A stretch of 64,000 nucleotides of DNA. Source: Paenibacillus sp. FSL H7-0331. Lineage in GTDB: Bacteria; Bacillota; Bacilli; Paenibacillales; NBRC-103111. The stretch's first letter is position 1; each line of letters starts with the position of its first letter. Shown here piece by piece: positions 16,808 through 25,394 of this stretch. Made by a program: the position numbers and the translations under genes. The stretch spans positions 62,001-126,000 of the forward strand of contig NZ_MRTH01000018.1 in assembly GCF_001956045.1 (NCBI RefSeq), written 5' to 3'. Below the pieces are notes generated by a model that was not told the origin of the DNA, made no database searches, and saw only the letters and a program-made list of their open reading frames with translations.

Positions 16808-18608
16808 GGTCTCCTTTATTCATCGGAATCCACAAAGCTACTGTAGTTCCGTTCTTGTCATTATTCGTCAGCTTCATGCGACTCTCATTCCCATAGTACA
16901 GCTGCAGCCGATTCCTAATATTTCGTAACGCATAGCCTTTTTTGGTATTGCCACCAGCTGCCATTCCTTGCTTGACCTTATCCATATCAATACCTGTGCC
17001 GTTGTCTTCAACCAGGAGATGCAGCATCTGATCGTCCTCTGAGATCTGTATGCGGATCCTGCCTTCGGAAGCTTTGTCCTTAAACCCATGTAAAATACTG
17101 TTCTCAACCAGTGGTTGAAGCACAATTTTGGGTACATAATAGGCGAGCAACTGATCATCCTCAACAATCAACTCGTACTCAAACAAACCTTCATAGCATT
17201 TCTGCTGAATGGCACAATATTGCTTGACATGCGATAATTCATCCTCCAGAGTCATCATATCCTTGCCGCCGCTCAAGCCCAACTGAAACATTTGAGATAA
17301 GGCCAGAATCAGCTCATTCACGTCGTTGTTTTCTCCCAAAACCGACTTGCAATAAATCGCATTTAACGTATTGTACAAAAAATGAGGCTCCATCTGAGCT
17401 GTTAAAGCTTTGATCTCTGCCTTTCGTTTCTCCTGCTCGCTGAATTTGACGTTACCAATCAATTGATTGATCTCATCCAGCATCCGGTTGAATTGAAATC
17501 CGACCTGAGCCACTTCATCTGTATAGCGGCTTTCAAAACGAACCGAGAGCTGGTTGTCCTCGACCTTTCTCATCAACCCCTGCAGCTTAAACAAAGGTCT
17601 CAAGAGCAAAGCCGTCAAGTAATTAGACAACAGCCAGGATGTCAGCACGAAGCCCACAATGATATATAAGGTCGTCCGCTTAATACCGTTCACCTGCTGC
17701 AGCAGCAGATCCTTGGACTGTGTACCTATGAGAACCCAATCATCGGCAATTTCCAGCTTCGTATAGTTAACCAAATAATCGGCATTATGGAATTCATGAA
17801 AAAAAGAACCCTGCAGCCCAGACCTCATTTGCTGTAAAAACAAGGCATCCTGGTTGAATTGGTAAGTGTTCGGGATATCGTCTTGAATCACGTCCTCGCC
17901 TTTGGCATCAACTAATACATAATTACGGTCCTTACTTGGCGATTTTTGGTTAATTAAGCGAACAAACTCTCTTTCCTTAATATTCACGACAACGAATACA
18001 TTCAGCGGGTCACTGGACACACGTTCATGCATCCCTTTAGTAACAAAAGAGAGCACACGCTGGTTTCCTGAAAAAAAGAGATCGGCATGTCCTTTATACC
18101 AAACGCCTTTAGGGCTATTTTTGATCTTATCATACAAGTCGGAATCGTAAAATGATTGTGCTGGGTTCCGATTCTCGGATGTTGAATAAAAATCACCGAT
18201 TGGCGTCGCTATCAATACATTTTGAATCAAAGGCTCGTTATAGCTGATTTGGGAAAATACAAACTGCAATGCGGATAAATGCTTATAATAATTGAGAAAA
18301 TCGTTATTCTGAACATCTCGCAGCATTTGTTCGAAAGCATCGCTGAACATCAGCGATTGAATCGATGTAGAAATATTTTTCAATCGGGTATCCATGATTT
18401 GCGCGGTCTTATTGACGGTTTCCTGGCTCGATTCAAACGCATTGTTCTGAATTTCCTTGGATGCGATCAAATATGAAATCGTTCCTGCCGCGCTAATAGC
18501 CAATGTGATCAAGATGACGAAGGAAATCAGGATTCTTTGTTTAAATGGTAGACTATGGAAAAAATCATTGAACTGGGTTGTAATGCGGTTGAACCGTCTC
18601 CCCCTCAT
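16800..18608 (-). CDS. Sensor histidine kinase (YesM family), cassette A
   Basis: A 602-residue membrane kinase. A transmembrane segment near residues 25-47 (ILISFVILITLAISAAGTISY) is followed by an extracellular sensor of about 250 residues, a second segment (TLYIIVGFVLTSWLL) and a HAMP linker (about 320-375). The His_kinase core has the QMEPHFLYNTLNAIYC motif with the phospho-accepting His, and the ATPase domain has PLVENSILHGFKDK and VEDNGTGIDM. The ATG at 18608 is preferred, with GAGGAAG 6 nt upstream. It overlaps its partner regulator. It probably senses the sugar, directly or through the binding protein. Confidence 0.92.
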   Translation of the reverse strand: MRGRRFNRITTQFNDFFHSLPFKQRILISFVILITLAISAAGTISYLIASKEIQNNAFESSQETVNKTAQIMDTRLKNISTSIQSLMFSDAFEQMLRDVQNNDFLNYYKHLSALQFVFSQISYNEPLIQNVLIATPIGDFYSTSENRNPAQSFYDSDLYDKIKNSPKGVWYKGHADLFFSGNQRVLSFVTKGMHERVSSDPLNVFVVVNIKEREFVRLINQKSPSKDRNYVLVDAKGEDVIQDDIPNTYQFNQDALFLQQMRSGLQGSFFHEFHNADYLVNYTKLEIADDWVLIGTQSKDLLLQQVNGIKRTTLYIIVGFVLTSWLLSNYLTALLLRPLFKLQGLMRKVEDNQLSVRFESRYTDEVAQVGFQFNRMLDEINQLIGNVKFSEQEKRKAEIKALTAQMEPHFLYNTLNAIYCKSVLGENNDVNELILALSQMFQLGLSGGKDMMTLEDELSHVKQYCAIQQKCYEGLFEYELIVEDDQLLAYYVPKIVLQPLVENSILHGFKDKASEGRIRIQISEDDQMLHLLVEDNGTGIDMDKVKQGMAAGGNTKKGYALRNIRNRLQLYYGNESRMKLTNNDKNGTTVALWIPMNKGDHE

Positions 18609-18686
18609 AAGCACCTTCCTCGAATTTTAAGTAGCTAAAGTATAAACGGTACGGAGACATTATGTCTATAATGAGGACAATGGATG

Positions 18687-18719
18687 AAAAAAGATTACAT
18701 AATAAATATTATGTAATCT
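18687..18719 (-). terminator. Rho-independent terminator downstream of the FAD gene
   Basis: Perfect 12-bp stem AGATTACATAAT/ATTATGTAATCT with an AAAT loop, followed on the minus strand by TTTTTTTC. It lies 180 bp after the FAD oxidoreductase stop. The stretch in between (18720-18900) holds no gene I can support. Confidence 0.8.
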
Positions 18720-18900
18720 TTGTGCGAGACTTCTACTCAAGTTCCAGCTGTGCCTGCCTCGCTAGTTTTTAGGTTAAATACAACTAATAAATCTGTCATT
18801 CACAACCTTGCACTTGGTATTGGAATAGGTGTTGCCATTGGGTCGGAGTCGGGGGAATTATAGCAAGTAATAAGAAGTAGCCTTATTCATTTACTGTCAG

Positions 18901-20250
18901 TTACTCCTGATATTGAATAAGCTTTCTGCCGACATAGATTCCGCTTGCAGCTGCTTGAGATAATGAATGTGTTATTCCGGAGCAATCACCTATCACGTAT
19001 AAATCACGAACCTCCGTCTCAAAATGGGTATCCGTCTCTATTCTCGGCGAATAGAACTTCCCATCTATCGCATACAGAAGCGTATCCTCATCAATTGGTT
19101 TTTCTAATAGCCTTTCCAAAGACTCAAGGAATAAAACCACAGCTTGAATATAAAGCTCCGGAACCTCCTGCTTCAAGCTGCCATAGTCTACAGATAACGT
19201 CGGCTTGACTGTATTGCGAGACATCGTAGAAGCAAAGGTTGCCCTATCATTCTTCAAATCTCCCAAGCGCTGCACCAATATGCGGTCCCTATTGTGATTA
19301 ATAGCCCCAATAATCGAATGAGCATATTGGTTGGCTTCCTGCAGGGTTGAAAAGTACCGTGGAACAAACAAAGTAAAATTCAGATTAGAGGAGCCCTCAT
19401 CTTGTTCCCGGTAATTCTGCCCGTCTGCCATGACAAGTCCGTCCTGAAATTTACGAATGATTCTTCCCTTCGGATTCATACAATACGTGGTGGCATGAAA
19501 GCCAACCCCCCGATATTGCAGCTTGGTTTCAAATGATCCCTGGAGTATAGGATCGAGCTGGTTGGCCGGCATCTCTACACGAATGCCAAGATCCACTCTC
19601 GTATGGTTCTGAGGGATACCTAAGGAAACACATTGATCAGACAACCAGTCGTTACCACTGCGACCCGTGGCGATAATGACTTTTTTTGAATAAATGGGGG
19701 GTTCCCCTGATATATCCAACTCAAAGCCGTCTGTTCCTTTACGAATCAACGCTACTTCGGTATCAAATTTAAAATCCATTCGGCTGTTCAGCGCAACGAA
19801 CATTTGTTGCAGCACGGATTCCGACAGACGCGTTCCCAAATGACGGACTTTCGTGGATAGAACCTCAAAACCAGCTTTTTTGGCCTTTTGAACAAGGGAG
19901 GGATTTTCTGTGCTATACATCCCCACCTGGTGTCCACCAAATCGGCACAGCACATGATCTACCTCCTCCATGAGCTTCAATGCATAGTCATATCCTACCT
20001 TGGACTCCAGCTCGCCACCAAAATCGTTCGTATAGTTATATTTCCCTTCGGATTTACCTAATCCGCCAAAGCCGATGTATTTTGCACAGGAAACACAATG
20101 ACAGCTTTCTTCTCCGCGTTCCAAAGGACAATCTCGTTCCTCCAGCCGCTTCCCTTTGTCAATCATCAAAACACGCAAGTTCCCCTGCAATAAGGTATGG
20201 GCAGCAAAAATTCCGCTTACCCCTGCCCCAATAATTGTAATATCATGCAT
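18901..20250 (-). CDS. NAD(P)/FAD-dependent oxidoreductase with Cys cluster (COG2509-like)
   Basis: A 449-residue flavoprotein. The Rossmann FAD motif GAGVSGIFAAHTL follows the N-terminus, and a second nucleotide motif ends the protein (DLYVIGDCSGITHSLSQAAASG). Residues about 40-60 carry four cysteines in C-x(8)-C-x-C-x2-C spacing (CPLERGEESCHCVSC), then GFGGLGKSEGKYNY. This resembles uncharacterised FAD-dependent dehydrogenases of the COG2509 type. The start is ATG 20250 with AAGGAG 7 nt upstream. A longer frame reaches 20283. The gene lies 53 bp behind queF on the same strand and may be co-transcribed with it, so a link to queuosine or another tRNA or pteridine redox step is conceivable. 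No such role is established. Confidence 0.82.
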   Translation of the reverse strand: MHDITIIGAGVSGIFAAHTLLQGNLRVLMIDKGKRLEERDCPLERGEESCHCVSCAKYIGFGGLGKSEGKYNYTNDFGGELESKVGYDYALKLMEEVDHVLCRFGGHQVGMYSTENPSLVQKAKKAGFEVLSTKVRHLGTRLSESVLQQMFVALNSRMDFKFDTEVALIRKGTDGFELDISGEPPIYSKKVIIATGRSGNDWLSDQCVSLGIPQNHTRVDLGIRVEMPANQLDPILQGSFETKLQYRGVGFHATTYCMNPKGRIIRKFQDGLVMADGQNYREQDEGSSNLNFTLFVPRYFSTLQEANQYAHSIIGAINHNRDRILVQRLGDLKNDRATFASTMSRNTVKPTLSVDYGSLKQEVPELYIQAVVLFLESLERLLEKPIDEDTLLYAIDGKFYSPRIETDTHFETEVRDLYVIGDCSGITHSLSQAAASGIYVGRKLIQYQE

Positions 20251-20303
20251 CGTCTTTCTCCTTTTGATATCAAGGTCAATCACGAGTTAAGCTTGCACTC
20301 GAA

Positions 20304-20834
20304 TTAGCCGCGATTGTTGATATTTTCAGGGTACATGTCATGAGCGAACAAGCGATCTTTGGCCATTTTGGCATATTCGGTTCCTGGACGGCCATAGTTG
20401 GCGAAAGGATCGATGCTAATGCCACCTCGTGGTGTAAATTTTGCCCACACCTGAATATATTTGGGGTTCATTAATCGGATCAGATCTTTCATGATGATAT
20501 TAACGCAGTCTTCATGAAAGTCGCCGTGGTTTCTGAAGCTGAACAAATACAGCTTGAGCGATTTGCTTTCGACCATATCAACATCAGGCATATATTGGAT
20601 GTAGATGGTGGCAAAGTCAGGCTGGCCTGTCATCGGACAAAGGCTTGTAAATTCGGGACAGTTGAATTTCACGAAGTAATCATTTTCCTGGTGTTTGTTC
20701 ACAAAGGTTTCGAGGATGCCGGGGTTGTAGCTATTCGGGTATTCAACATTTTGATTACCTAACAAGCTTACACCTTTCAGCTCGCTTTCTTTTCTTCCAA
20801 ATTCCGGTTGTATGCCATCTTGTTGTGTACTCAT
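20304..20834 (-). CDS. queF: QueF, NADPH-dependent 7-cyano-7-deazaguanine reductase
   Basis: A 176-residue protein of the short, unimodular QueF type. It reduces the nitrile preQ0 to the amine preQ1, the last step before insertion into tRNA. The active-site Cys (C66) and Asp (D73) sit in [14 protein letters not shown]. The NADPH motif region [22 protein letters not shown] is complete. It belongs to the GTP cyclohydrolase I-like tunnel-fold superfamily. GGAGG lies 10 nt before the ATG. It is divergent from queC-queD-queE. No preQ1 riboswitch is visible on its own leader, so it may be made independently of the product-sensing control of the other genes. Confidence 0.96.
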   Translation of the reverse strand: MSTQQDGIQPEFGRKESELKGVSLLGNQNVEYPNSYNPGILETFVNKHQENDYFVKFNCPEFTSLCPMTGQPDFATIYIQYMPDVDMVESKSLKLYLFSFRNHGDFHEDCVNIIMKDLIRLMNPKYIQVWAKFTPRGGISIDPFANYGRPGTEYAKMAKDRLFAHDMYPENINNRG

Positions 20835-20996
20835 AGTTAGAATTCCTCCATTAATTGTAGGTTACCAAATAAACAATCTGCTTATGCTAGATTAACTCTC
20901 GACTCGATACAAATCAATACCTGTGGTATAGTAATGAATGAAAACGGATGTCCATTCGTTATTCTGCACGTGCGTTTGCTTGTCTGACAGAGGCAA

Positions 20997-21030
20997 GAGA
21001 GGTTCGAAAACTCCCTCTATAAAAAACTAA
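20997..21030 (+). ncRNA. preQ1-I riboswitch aptamer
   Basis: The class I preQ1 aptamer is recognisable by eye. P1 is AGAGG (20998-21002) with CCTCT (21014-21018), and the loop TTCGAAAACTC includes the expected C before P1's 3' strand. It is followed by the A-rich tail TATAAAAAACTAA that forms the H-type pseudoknot. It lies about 105 nt upstream of queC. This is the standard position for feedback control by the pathway's product. Confidence 0.93.
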
Positions 21031-21032
21031 AG

Positions 21033-21072
21033 AACTGATATCCAATGCTGATATTAGTTATGATCTTTGTTT
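21033..21072 (+). promoter_or_regulatory. Riboswitch expression platform (terminator-like hairpin)
   Basis: AACTGATATC (21033-21042) pairs with GATATTAGTT (21050-21059) with one G-T pair, followed by a T-rich tract. The same TTAGTT can instead pair with AACTAA (21025-21030), which is the 3' end of the aptamer. The two pairings exclude each other. This suggests transcription attenuation when preQ1 is bound. Confidence 0.6.
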
Positions 21073-21135
21073 GTATAGTTATTTTTGAATCTCTCTTTTT
21101 ATCTCAATTTTGTAGAAAAGAGAGGAATACGACTA

Positions 21136-21798
21136 ATGAAAAAAGAAAAAGCCATAGTAGTCTTTAGCGGCGGACAAGATAGTACCACCTGCTTATTTTG
21201 GGCTAAAGCCCGATACAGCGAGGTAGAAGCGGTTACGTTTAATTACGGACAGCGCCACAAGCTGGAGTTGGAATGTGCGGCTAATATCGCTCAGGATCTG
21301 GGTATCAAGCATCATATTCTGGATATGTCATTATTGAATCAGCTGGCTCCGAGTGCTTTGACACGGGACGATATCGATATCCAAGAAGAAGACGGGAAGC
21401 TCCCCAATACGTTTGTAGACGGCAGGAACCATTTATTCCTCTCCTTTGCGGCGGTTTTAGCCAAGCAGGTGGGCGCGCGGCATATTATTACCGGTGTCTG
21501 TGAGACGGATTTCAGCGGTTACCCCGATTGCCGAGATATATTTATTAAATCGCTCAATGTCACCTTGAATTTGTCTATGGATTACCCTTTTGTTATTGAA
21601 ACACCATTAATGTGGTTAAATAAAGCAGAAACGTGGGCGTTATCAGACGAACTGGGTGCTTTTGATTATGTCCGCAGCCAAACACTTACTTGTTACAATG
21701 GAATTATCGCGGAGGGCTGTGGGGAATGTCCAGCATGCCGCCTTCGCCAACGTGGACTTGATGATTACCTGTCATTAAGAAATGATCGGGTATTGTGA
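21136..21798 (+). CDS. queC: QueC, 7-cyano-7-deazaguanine synthase
   Basis: A 220-residue ATP-dependent enzyme that converts 7-carboxy-7-deazaguanine with ammonia to preQ0. The PP-loop ATP-binding motif SGGQDSTT lies at residues 11-18. Four cysteines near the C-terminus ([16 protein letters not shown]) form the expected zinc site. The length matches the family. The start ATG at 21136 has AGAGGAAT about 9 nt upstream. The frame extends to 21085, but the added segment lacks family similarity and has no ribosome site. It is the first gene of the riboswitch-controlled queCDE operon and its stop overlaps the start of queD. Confidence 0.96.
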   Translation: MKKEKAIVVFSGGQDSTTCLFWAKARYSEVEAVTFNYGQRHKLELECAANIAQDLGIKHHILDMSLLNQLAPSALTRDDIDIQEEDGKLPNTFVDGRNHLFLSFAAVLAKQVGARHIITGVCETDFSGYPDCRDIFIKSLNVTLNLSMDYPFVIETPLMWLNKAETWALSDELGAFDYVRSQTLTCYNGIIAEGCGECPACRLRQRGLDDYLSLRNDRVL

Positions 21799-22241
21799 TG
21801 ATACAACAAATATATCCCTCAGTCACCCATCCCTTCCAATTTGAACTTAATAAAGACTTCCACTTTGCAGCGGCCCATTATATACCCGCGGAAGCTGCTG
21901 GACAATGCTCACAAATGCATGGGCACACTTATTTTGCCAATATTACGATAGCTGGTAATGAACTGGACGAAACAGGTTTCCTTGTCAATTTTTCATTAAT
22001 TAAGAAGCTCATACACGACCGTTTCGATCATACGCTGCTCAACAACGACAGTCAATTTGATCAGCATGATGCCTCGAGATTTCCAACAAGTGAAATCATA
22101 GCGAGAACCATATGTAATCTTGTACAAGAATATTTGGATACAACCGCGAACCGCCCTGCCTGTATTCAAGTGTTTTTGCGGGAGACACCTACAAGCTATG
22201 TCATATTCCGTCCGAAGGCAGGCGTATCCTATGAATGCTAA
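21798..22241 (+). CDS. queD: QueD, 6-carboxytetrahydropterin synthase
   Basis: A 147-residue tunnel-fold enzyme of the 6-pyruvoyl-tetrahydropterin synthase family, converting dihydroneopterin triphosphate to 6-carboxytetrahydropterin. The zinc ligands H27, H41 and H43 lie in FHFAAAHYIP and CSQMHGHTY, with the catalytic Cys at 37. HTLLNND near the middle is also typical. The start is taken as ATG 21798, which overlaps the queC stop (TGATG). A GTG at 21795 is an alternative. The gene overlaps queE by 11 nt at its end. Confidence 0.95.
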   Translation: MIQQIYPSVTHPFQFELNKDFHFAAAHYIPAEAAGQCSQMHGHTYFANITIAGNELDETGFLVNFSLIKKLIHDRFDHTLLNNDSQFDQHDASRFPTSEIIARTICNLVQEYLDTTANRPACIQVFLRETPTSYVIFRPKAGVSYEC

Positions 22242-22959
22242 AGGCATACCCGTTCTTGAAATATTTGGTCCTACCATACAAGGTGAGGGAATGGTCATTG
22301 GGCAAAAGACGATGTTTGTTCGTACAGCGGGCTGCGACTATTCTTGTTCATGGTGTGATTCTTCCTTTACTTGGGATGGCTCTGCTAAACAGGACATTCG
22401 ATGGATGTCAGCACGAGAGATTGAACAAGAGCTCGATGAATTAGGTACAGCTACCTGTAGTCACGTCACCATATCTGGCGGTAATCCGGCCCTGATCAAA
22501 CAGCTGGGCGAATTAATCGAGGTTCTTCATGCGCGGGGAATCGAGATTGCCCTGGAGACACAAGGAAGTCGTTGGCAGGATTGGTTTATGGATGTTGACG
22601 AATTAACGCTGTCACCTAAGCCTCCAAGCTCCACAATGATCACGGACTGGACTCAATTGGATCCTATTGTGGAGAAATTAACCATAGGACAAAAAAAATT
22701 CAGTTTGAAGGTCGTTATCTTCGACGATGTTGATTTGGACTACGCACGGACTGTCCATCGCCGTTATCCGCATGTTGATTTATATTTACAAGTAGGAAAT
22801 CACGATGTTAGCGAGATCAACCAGGATGTGCTGCAGCAGCAACTAATGGAACGATATGTTTGGCTGATACAAACTGTGATGGCTTCAACTGATTTTAAAA
22901 AAGTGAGGGTTTTACCACAGCTGCATGCCTGGATTTGGGGAAATAAGCGCGGGGTTTAA
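22231..22959 (+). CDS. queE: QueE, 7-carboxy-7-deazaguanine synthase (radical SAM)
   Basis: A 242-residue radical S-adenosylmethionine enzyme. It rearranges 6-carboxytetrahydropterin to 7-carboxy-7-deazaguanine. Three cysteines for the iron-sulphur cluster are at 35, 39 and 42 in C-x3-C-x2-C spacing (GCDYSCSWC). The N-terminal VLEIFGPTIQGEG is a QueE hallmark, and HVTISGGNPAL carries the SAM-binding GG motif. The start is ATG 22231, inside the end of queD. A frame open back to 22120 only shadows queD. Together with queC, queD and queF, the cell can make preQ1 from GTP once FolE supplies the pterin. Confidence 0.95.
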   Translation: MNAKGIPVLEIFGPTIQGEGMVIGQKTMFVRTAGCDYSCSWCDSSFTWDGSAKQDIRWMSAREIEQELDELGTATCSHVTISGGNPALIKQLGELIEVLHARGIEIALETQGSRWQDWFMDVDELTLSPKPPSSTMITDWTQLDPIVEKLTIGQKKFSLKVVIFDDVDLDYARTVHRRYPHVDLYLQVGNHDVSEINQDVLQQQLMERYVWLIQTVMASTDFKKVRVLPQLHAWIWGNKRGV

Positions 22960-22983
22960 GGGTTTTAGTCACATAAATGAAGC

Positions 22984-23016
22984 AAAGGAGCTGCTCAGGC
23001 AGCTCCTTTATTATTT
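22984..23016 (+). terminator. Terminator of queCDE
   Basis: Perfect 11-bp stem AAAGGAGCTGC/GCAGCTCCTTT with loop TCAG, then TATTATTT. It starts 25 bp after the queE stop. The A-rich left flank may also let it act for the convergent anti-sigma gene. Confidence 0.88.
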
Positions 23017-23044
23017 GGCGAACAAGTATCGAACGAAGTGGAAA

Positions 23045-23803
23045 TCATTTTCCCAATGAATTAATGATTTTACCGATGGTATCCACATCAAAATTGTTGT
23101 CTGCCATTTGATACAATTCGCAGGTGAAGCCTTCATGCTCCCATAGCACGATGCCATTGGCAAAATAGACTGTTTTTCCGCCAATGGTTTCGGTTTTAAC
23201 CTCATCTTGGGTGCTGATACCGTTCTTGGTATTACTTGATATCAACAAGGAAATAAACTCTCCCGTTTTTTCATATTGCAGCTCAACCATCTGGGTGCCA
23301 TGGACTACACTGTTTTTGAATTCATAATGATCTGACAACCATTTGGGAGCTGGAAAGTTGATTCCCGTAGCTGCACGAACTTCTTCCAACGTCATGTGCT
23401 TGGGCATTTCTCTCTGGATTGGTCTTGATTCGTTCGCTTGTGCTTTGTCGGCTGTACGGTTTAATTCCGGTTTGGGCAGCTCTTTGTCATATTGTGTGAT
23501 TTCCATATTTCCAACTTGAAAACGTGCCAATATCGATTGAAGCATTTCCTGCGCATAGGATGTCGTCGAAAATACACCACATAAACAAATCATAGCACCT
23601 GCAATGACAACGATAGATTTCCACTTGCTCTGCTTCATATAAATACCATCCTTTGTTATATCATTGTGTTGAATTGTTCCTGTTTCCAGCTTATATTTTA
23701 AACGATTGAAAATACGGTCTTTATAGGGGTTAACCTCTATTTGTGTATCAGCAAGCAGGTTGGTCAAATTGCTAAATTCCTCTATATCCTGTTTTTTAGT
23801 CAT
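23045..23803 (-). CDS. Anti-sigma factor-like membrane protein with DUF4367-type domain
   Basis: A 252-residue protein. A polar N-terminus of about 60 residues leads to one membrane segment (about residues 62-84, SIVVIAGAMICLCGVFSTTSYA), then an extracellular domain in which the C-terminal 110 residues (PKWLSDHYEFKNSVVHGTQMVELQY) resemble DUF4367 domains common in such proteins. It overlaps the ECF sigma gene by 8 nt, with GGAGG 8 nt before its ATG, so sigma and this protein are translationally coupled. The usual role is to hold the sigma factor at the membrane until a wall or envelope signal arrives. This is inferred from arrangement, since no zinc-binding ZAS motif is visible. Confidence 0.8.
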   Translation of the reverse strand: MTKKQDIEEFSNLTNLLADTQIEVNPYKDRIFNRLKYKLETGTIQHNDITKDGIYMKQSKWKSIVVIAGAMICLCGVFSTTSYAQEMLQSILARFQVGNMEITQYDKELPKPELNRTADKAQANESRPIQREMPKHMTLEEVRAATGINFPAPKWLSDHYEFKNSVVHGTQMVELQYEKTGEFISLLISSNTKNGISTQDEVKTETIGGKTVYFANGIVLWEHEGFTCELYQMADNNFDVDTIGKIINSLGK

Positions 23804-24383
23804 AGGTGAAACCTCCTATATGTAATACTTTATGAAGTTTTTTTAAGCTTCTATAGAGCACAACGCCAATATTGGAATCACTTACACCTAATAAGTCTGC
23901 AATTTCCGAGTTTTTTAGACCCGCCGCGTACTTCATGGCAATAATATGACGTTCCTTGTCACTCAGCTTAGCAAGTGCCGTAAATAATGCTCGATTATTG
24001 TCATCCCGAATGACGATCTCTTCTGGAGACGACTTGGATACAACCCTATCCAAAATCGAATCGAGTGAAAAAAAAGCTCTTTTTTTCTGTGAGCGGAAGT
24101 AATCCGTCACGGCGTTTCTCGCAATTGCAAACAACCATACCTCAAATTTGGATTTTTCCGATGAGAAGCTGTCGTATTTTGAAATGACAACCTCAAACAC
24201 ATGACTGCATATGTCCTCTGCCGCATAGTGGTTATTAATTCGATAGCAAATATATTTATAAACTCGTCTATAATACAGATCATAGATTTGAGTGAATTGT
24301 TCGGTAGGCATGAGGCCTACCTGGATATGACTTTTTTGGTTTTGGTAGACTGCTGTGTTCGCTGGGGCCATCTCCAACTGCAC
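23796..24383 (-). CDS. ECF-type RNA polymerase sigma factor
   Basis: A 195-residue sigma-70 family member. Region 2 is near residues 30-95 (IYDLYYRRVYKYICYRI and VWLFAIARNAVTDYFRSQKK). Region 4 is near 125-185, with the helix-turn-helix LKNSEIADLLGVSDSNIGVVLYRSLKKL. No region 1.1 or 3 is present, so it is an extracytoplasmic-function factor. The start is unclear: GTG 24383, TTG 24377 and ATG 24371 all follow GGGAGG, with TTG having the best spacing. A 22-bp perfect palindrome lies about 40 bp upstream. It is followed by its probable anti-sigma factor. The signal and regulon are unknown. Confidence 0.9.
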   Translation of the reverse strand: MQLEMAPANTAVYQNQKSHIQVGLMPTEQFTQIYDLYYRRVYKYICYRINNHYAAEDICSHVFEVVISKYDSFSSEKSKFEVWLFAIARNAVTDYFRSQKKRAFFSLDSILDRVVSKSSPEEIVIRDDNNRALFTALAKLSDKERHIIAMKYAAGLKNSEIADLLGVSDSNIGVVLYRSLKKLHKVLHIGGFTYD

Positions 24384-24419
24384 TTCCTCCCTTCGTTTTT
24401 TTTATAAAAATAAAGTGTT

Positions 24420-24441
24420 AAACAAATTGCGCAATTTGTTT
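24420..24441. promoter_or_regulatory. 22-bp perfect palindrome upstream of the sigma gene
   Basis: Perfect dyad with half-site AAACAAATTGC and no spacer, located 37 bp before the GTG start. It lacks a U-tract. An operator for a dimeric regulator is the simplest reading, and an mRNA cruciform or hairpin is possible. Confidence 0.6.
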
Positions 24442-24591
24442 GTTAAATGTTACACAGGTTAATACGTAAAACGGAGTAAATCATTAACAAGTTTATGTAC
24501 TTTATTTTCGAAGCTATATCCCAAGTAACATATATTAAAAAGTAATCCATATCTACTGTATATTATTGGATATATCGTGGAGTAAAGTTGA

Positions 24592-24660
24592 AAATGCACC
24601 CCTCGAAACTCATTGGCTTCCCAAATGGGTAGGTTCAATGTTAATCGTAAGGGTGCATTT
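24592..24660. repeat. Inverted repeat, 10-bp arms, in the 24384-24758 gap
   Basis: AAATGCACCC (24592-24601) and GGGTGCATTT (24651-24660) are perfectly complementary with 49 nt between them. The inner sequence also has partial pairing (CATTGG with CCAAATG). On the minus strand it lies about 100 bp after the phosphatase stop and is followed by TTTTC, so a large-loop terminator is possible. A short mobile-element end is the alternative. The rest of this 375-bp gap shows no gene. Confidence 0.6.
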
Positions 24661-24758
24661 CCGGTTGTGATGGTTATGCATATATGCAGCGCATTATAAA
24701 GCGCCTTTTATTCATAAGATCAGACAATCGTATTGGATTTAAGGGAAGGCACTTCCGT

Positions 24759-25394
24759 TCATTGGCTCAGCAAGGCAACTTCAATGATTTGGGGCTGCTT
24801 CACGGATATGTACCACTGAATGCCATTGGTCAGGTCAACCAAGCTAACAAAATAACCATGTCCAGCTCCGGTGTCGATACCGATCTTGCCGTTCCCCAAC
24901 CAGACCCGCTCAGGACTGAGGCCAAACCGGAAGGTCGAGGTATGACCAAATACGACAATCCTGCCAGCCTCAGGCGAGCTTGCATGGAACAGCTCCCTGA
25001 TTTCCGTTAAATCCTCAGCGGTCTGATCAATCATCGGAACTCCAGGACGTAGTCCCGCATGTACAAAAAGAAATGGTTCATATTCCGCCCAAAGCGGCAA
25101 ATTGCTCAAAAACTCAGCATATCCCCCAATCCCGTCCGAACCATCGTGAGCAGACAAAGAAGCAGAACGAAGCCATTTGCGTTCATTGTTGCCTTGAATC
25201 GCAAGTGCTCCGGCTTGGGTCAGCTTACGGACGAGACTTAACGTACCTAGCGAGTCGGGGCCTTTATTTACATAATCTCCCAACAAAAATAAACGGTCTT
25301 TACAAGCATCATAGCCAGCATGCTCCAGCAATCTTTCCAGCAAATGTCCGTAACCATGAATATCCGAGACTGCCAGCACCCTAATCATCAGCAT
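24759..25394 (-). CDS. Calcineurin-like metallophosphoesterase (PrpE/ApaH-like)
   Basis: A 211-residue phosphatase with the dimetal motifs in order: VSDIHGYGH (D-x-H), LLGDYVNKGPDS (G-D-x-x-x-x-G), IQGNNERKWL (G-N-x-E replacing the more usual G-N-H-E), and later VHAGL and VFGHTSTFRFG. This is the bacterial PPP-type group that includes PrpE and diadenosine tetraphosphatase. The gene begins inside the last codons of the ABC ATPase gene (overlap 14 nt), so it belongs to the transporter operon. That suggests it removes phosphate from the imported compound. No secretion signal. The Asn-Asn-Glu in place of Asn-His-Glu is an oddity that may affect activity. ATG 25388 is an alternative start. Confidence 0.85.
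   Translation of the reverse strand: MLMIRVLAVSDIHGYGHLLERLLEHAGYDACKDRLFLLGDYVNKGPDSLGTLSLVRKLTQAGALAIQGNNERKWLRSASLSAHDGSDGIGGYAEFLSNLPLWAEYEPFLFVHAGLRPGVPMIDQTAEDLTEIRELFHASSPEAGRIVVFGHTSTFRFGLSPERVWLGNGKIGIDTGAGHGYFVSLVDLTNGIQWYISVKQPQIIEVALLSQ

Noticed and set aside
18765..18861. Plus-strand piece reading NLALGIGIGVAIGS before a stop, like a glycine-zipper small protein
   Set aside because: Only about 20 residues, no start codon or ribosome site. Possibly a relic but too short to support.
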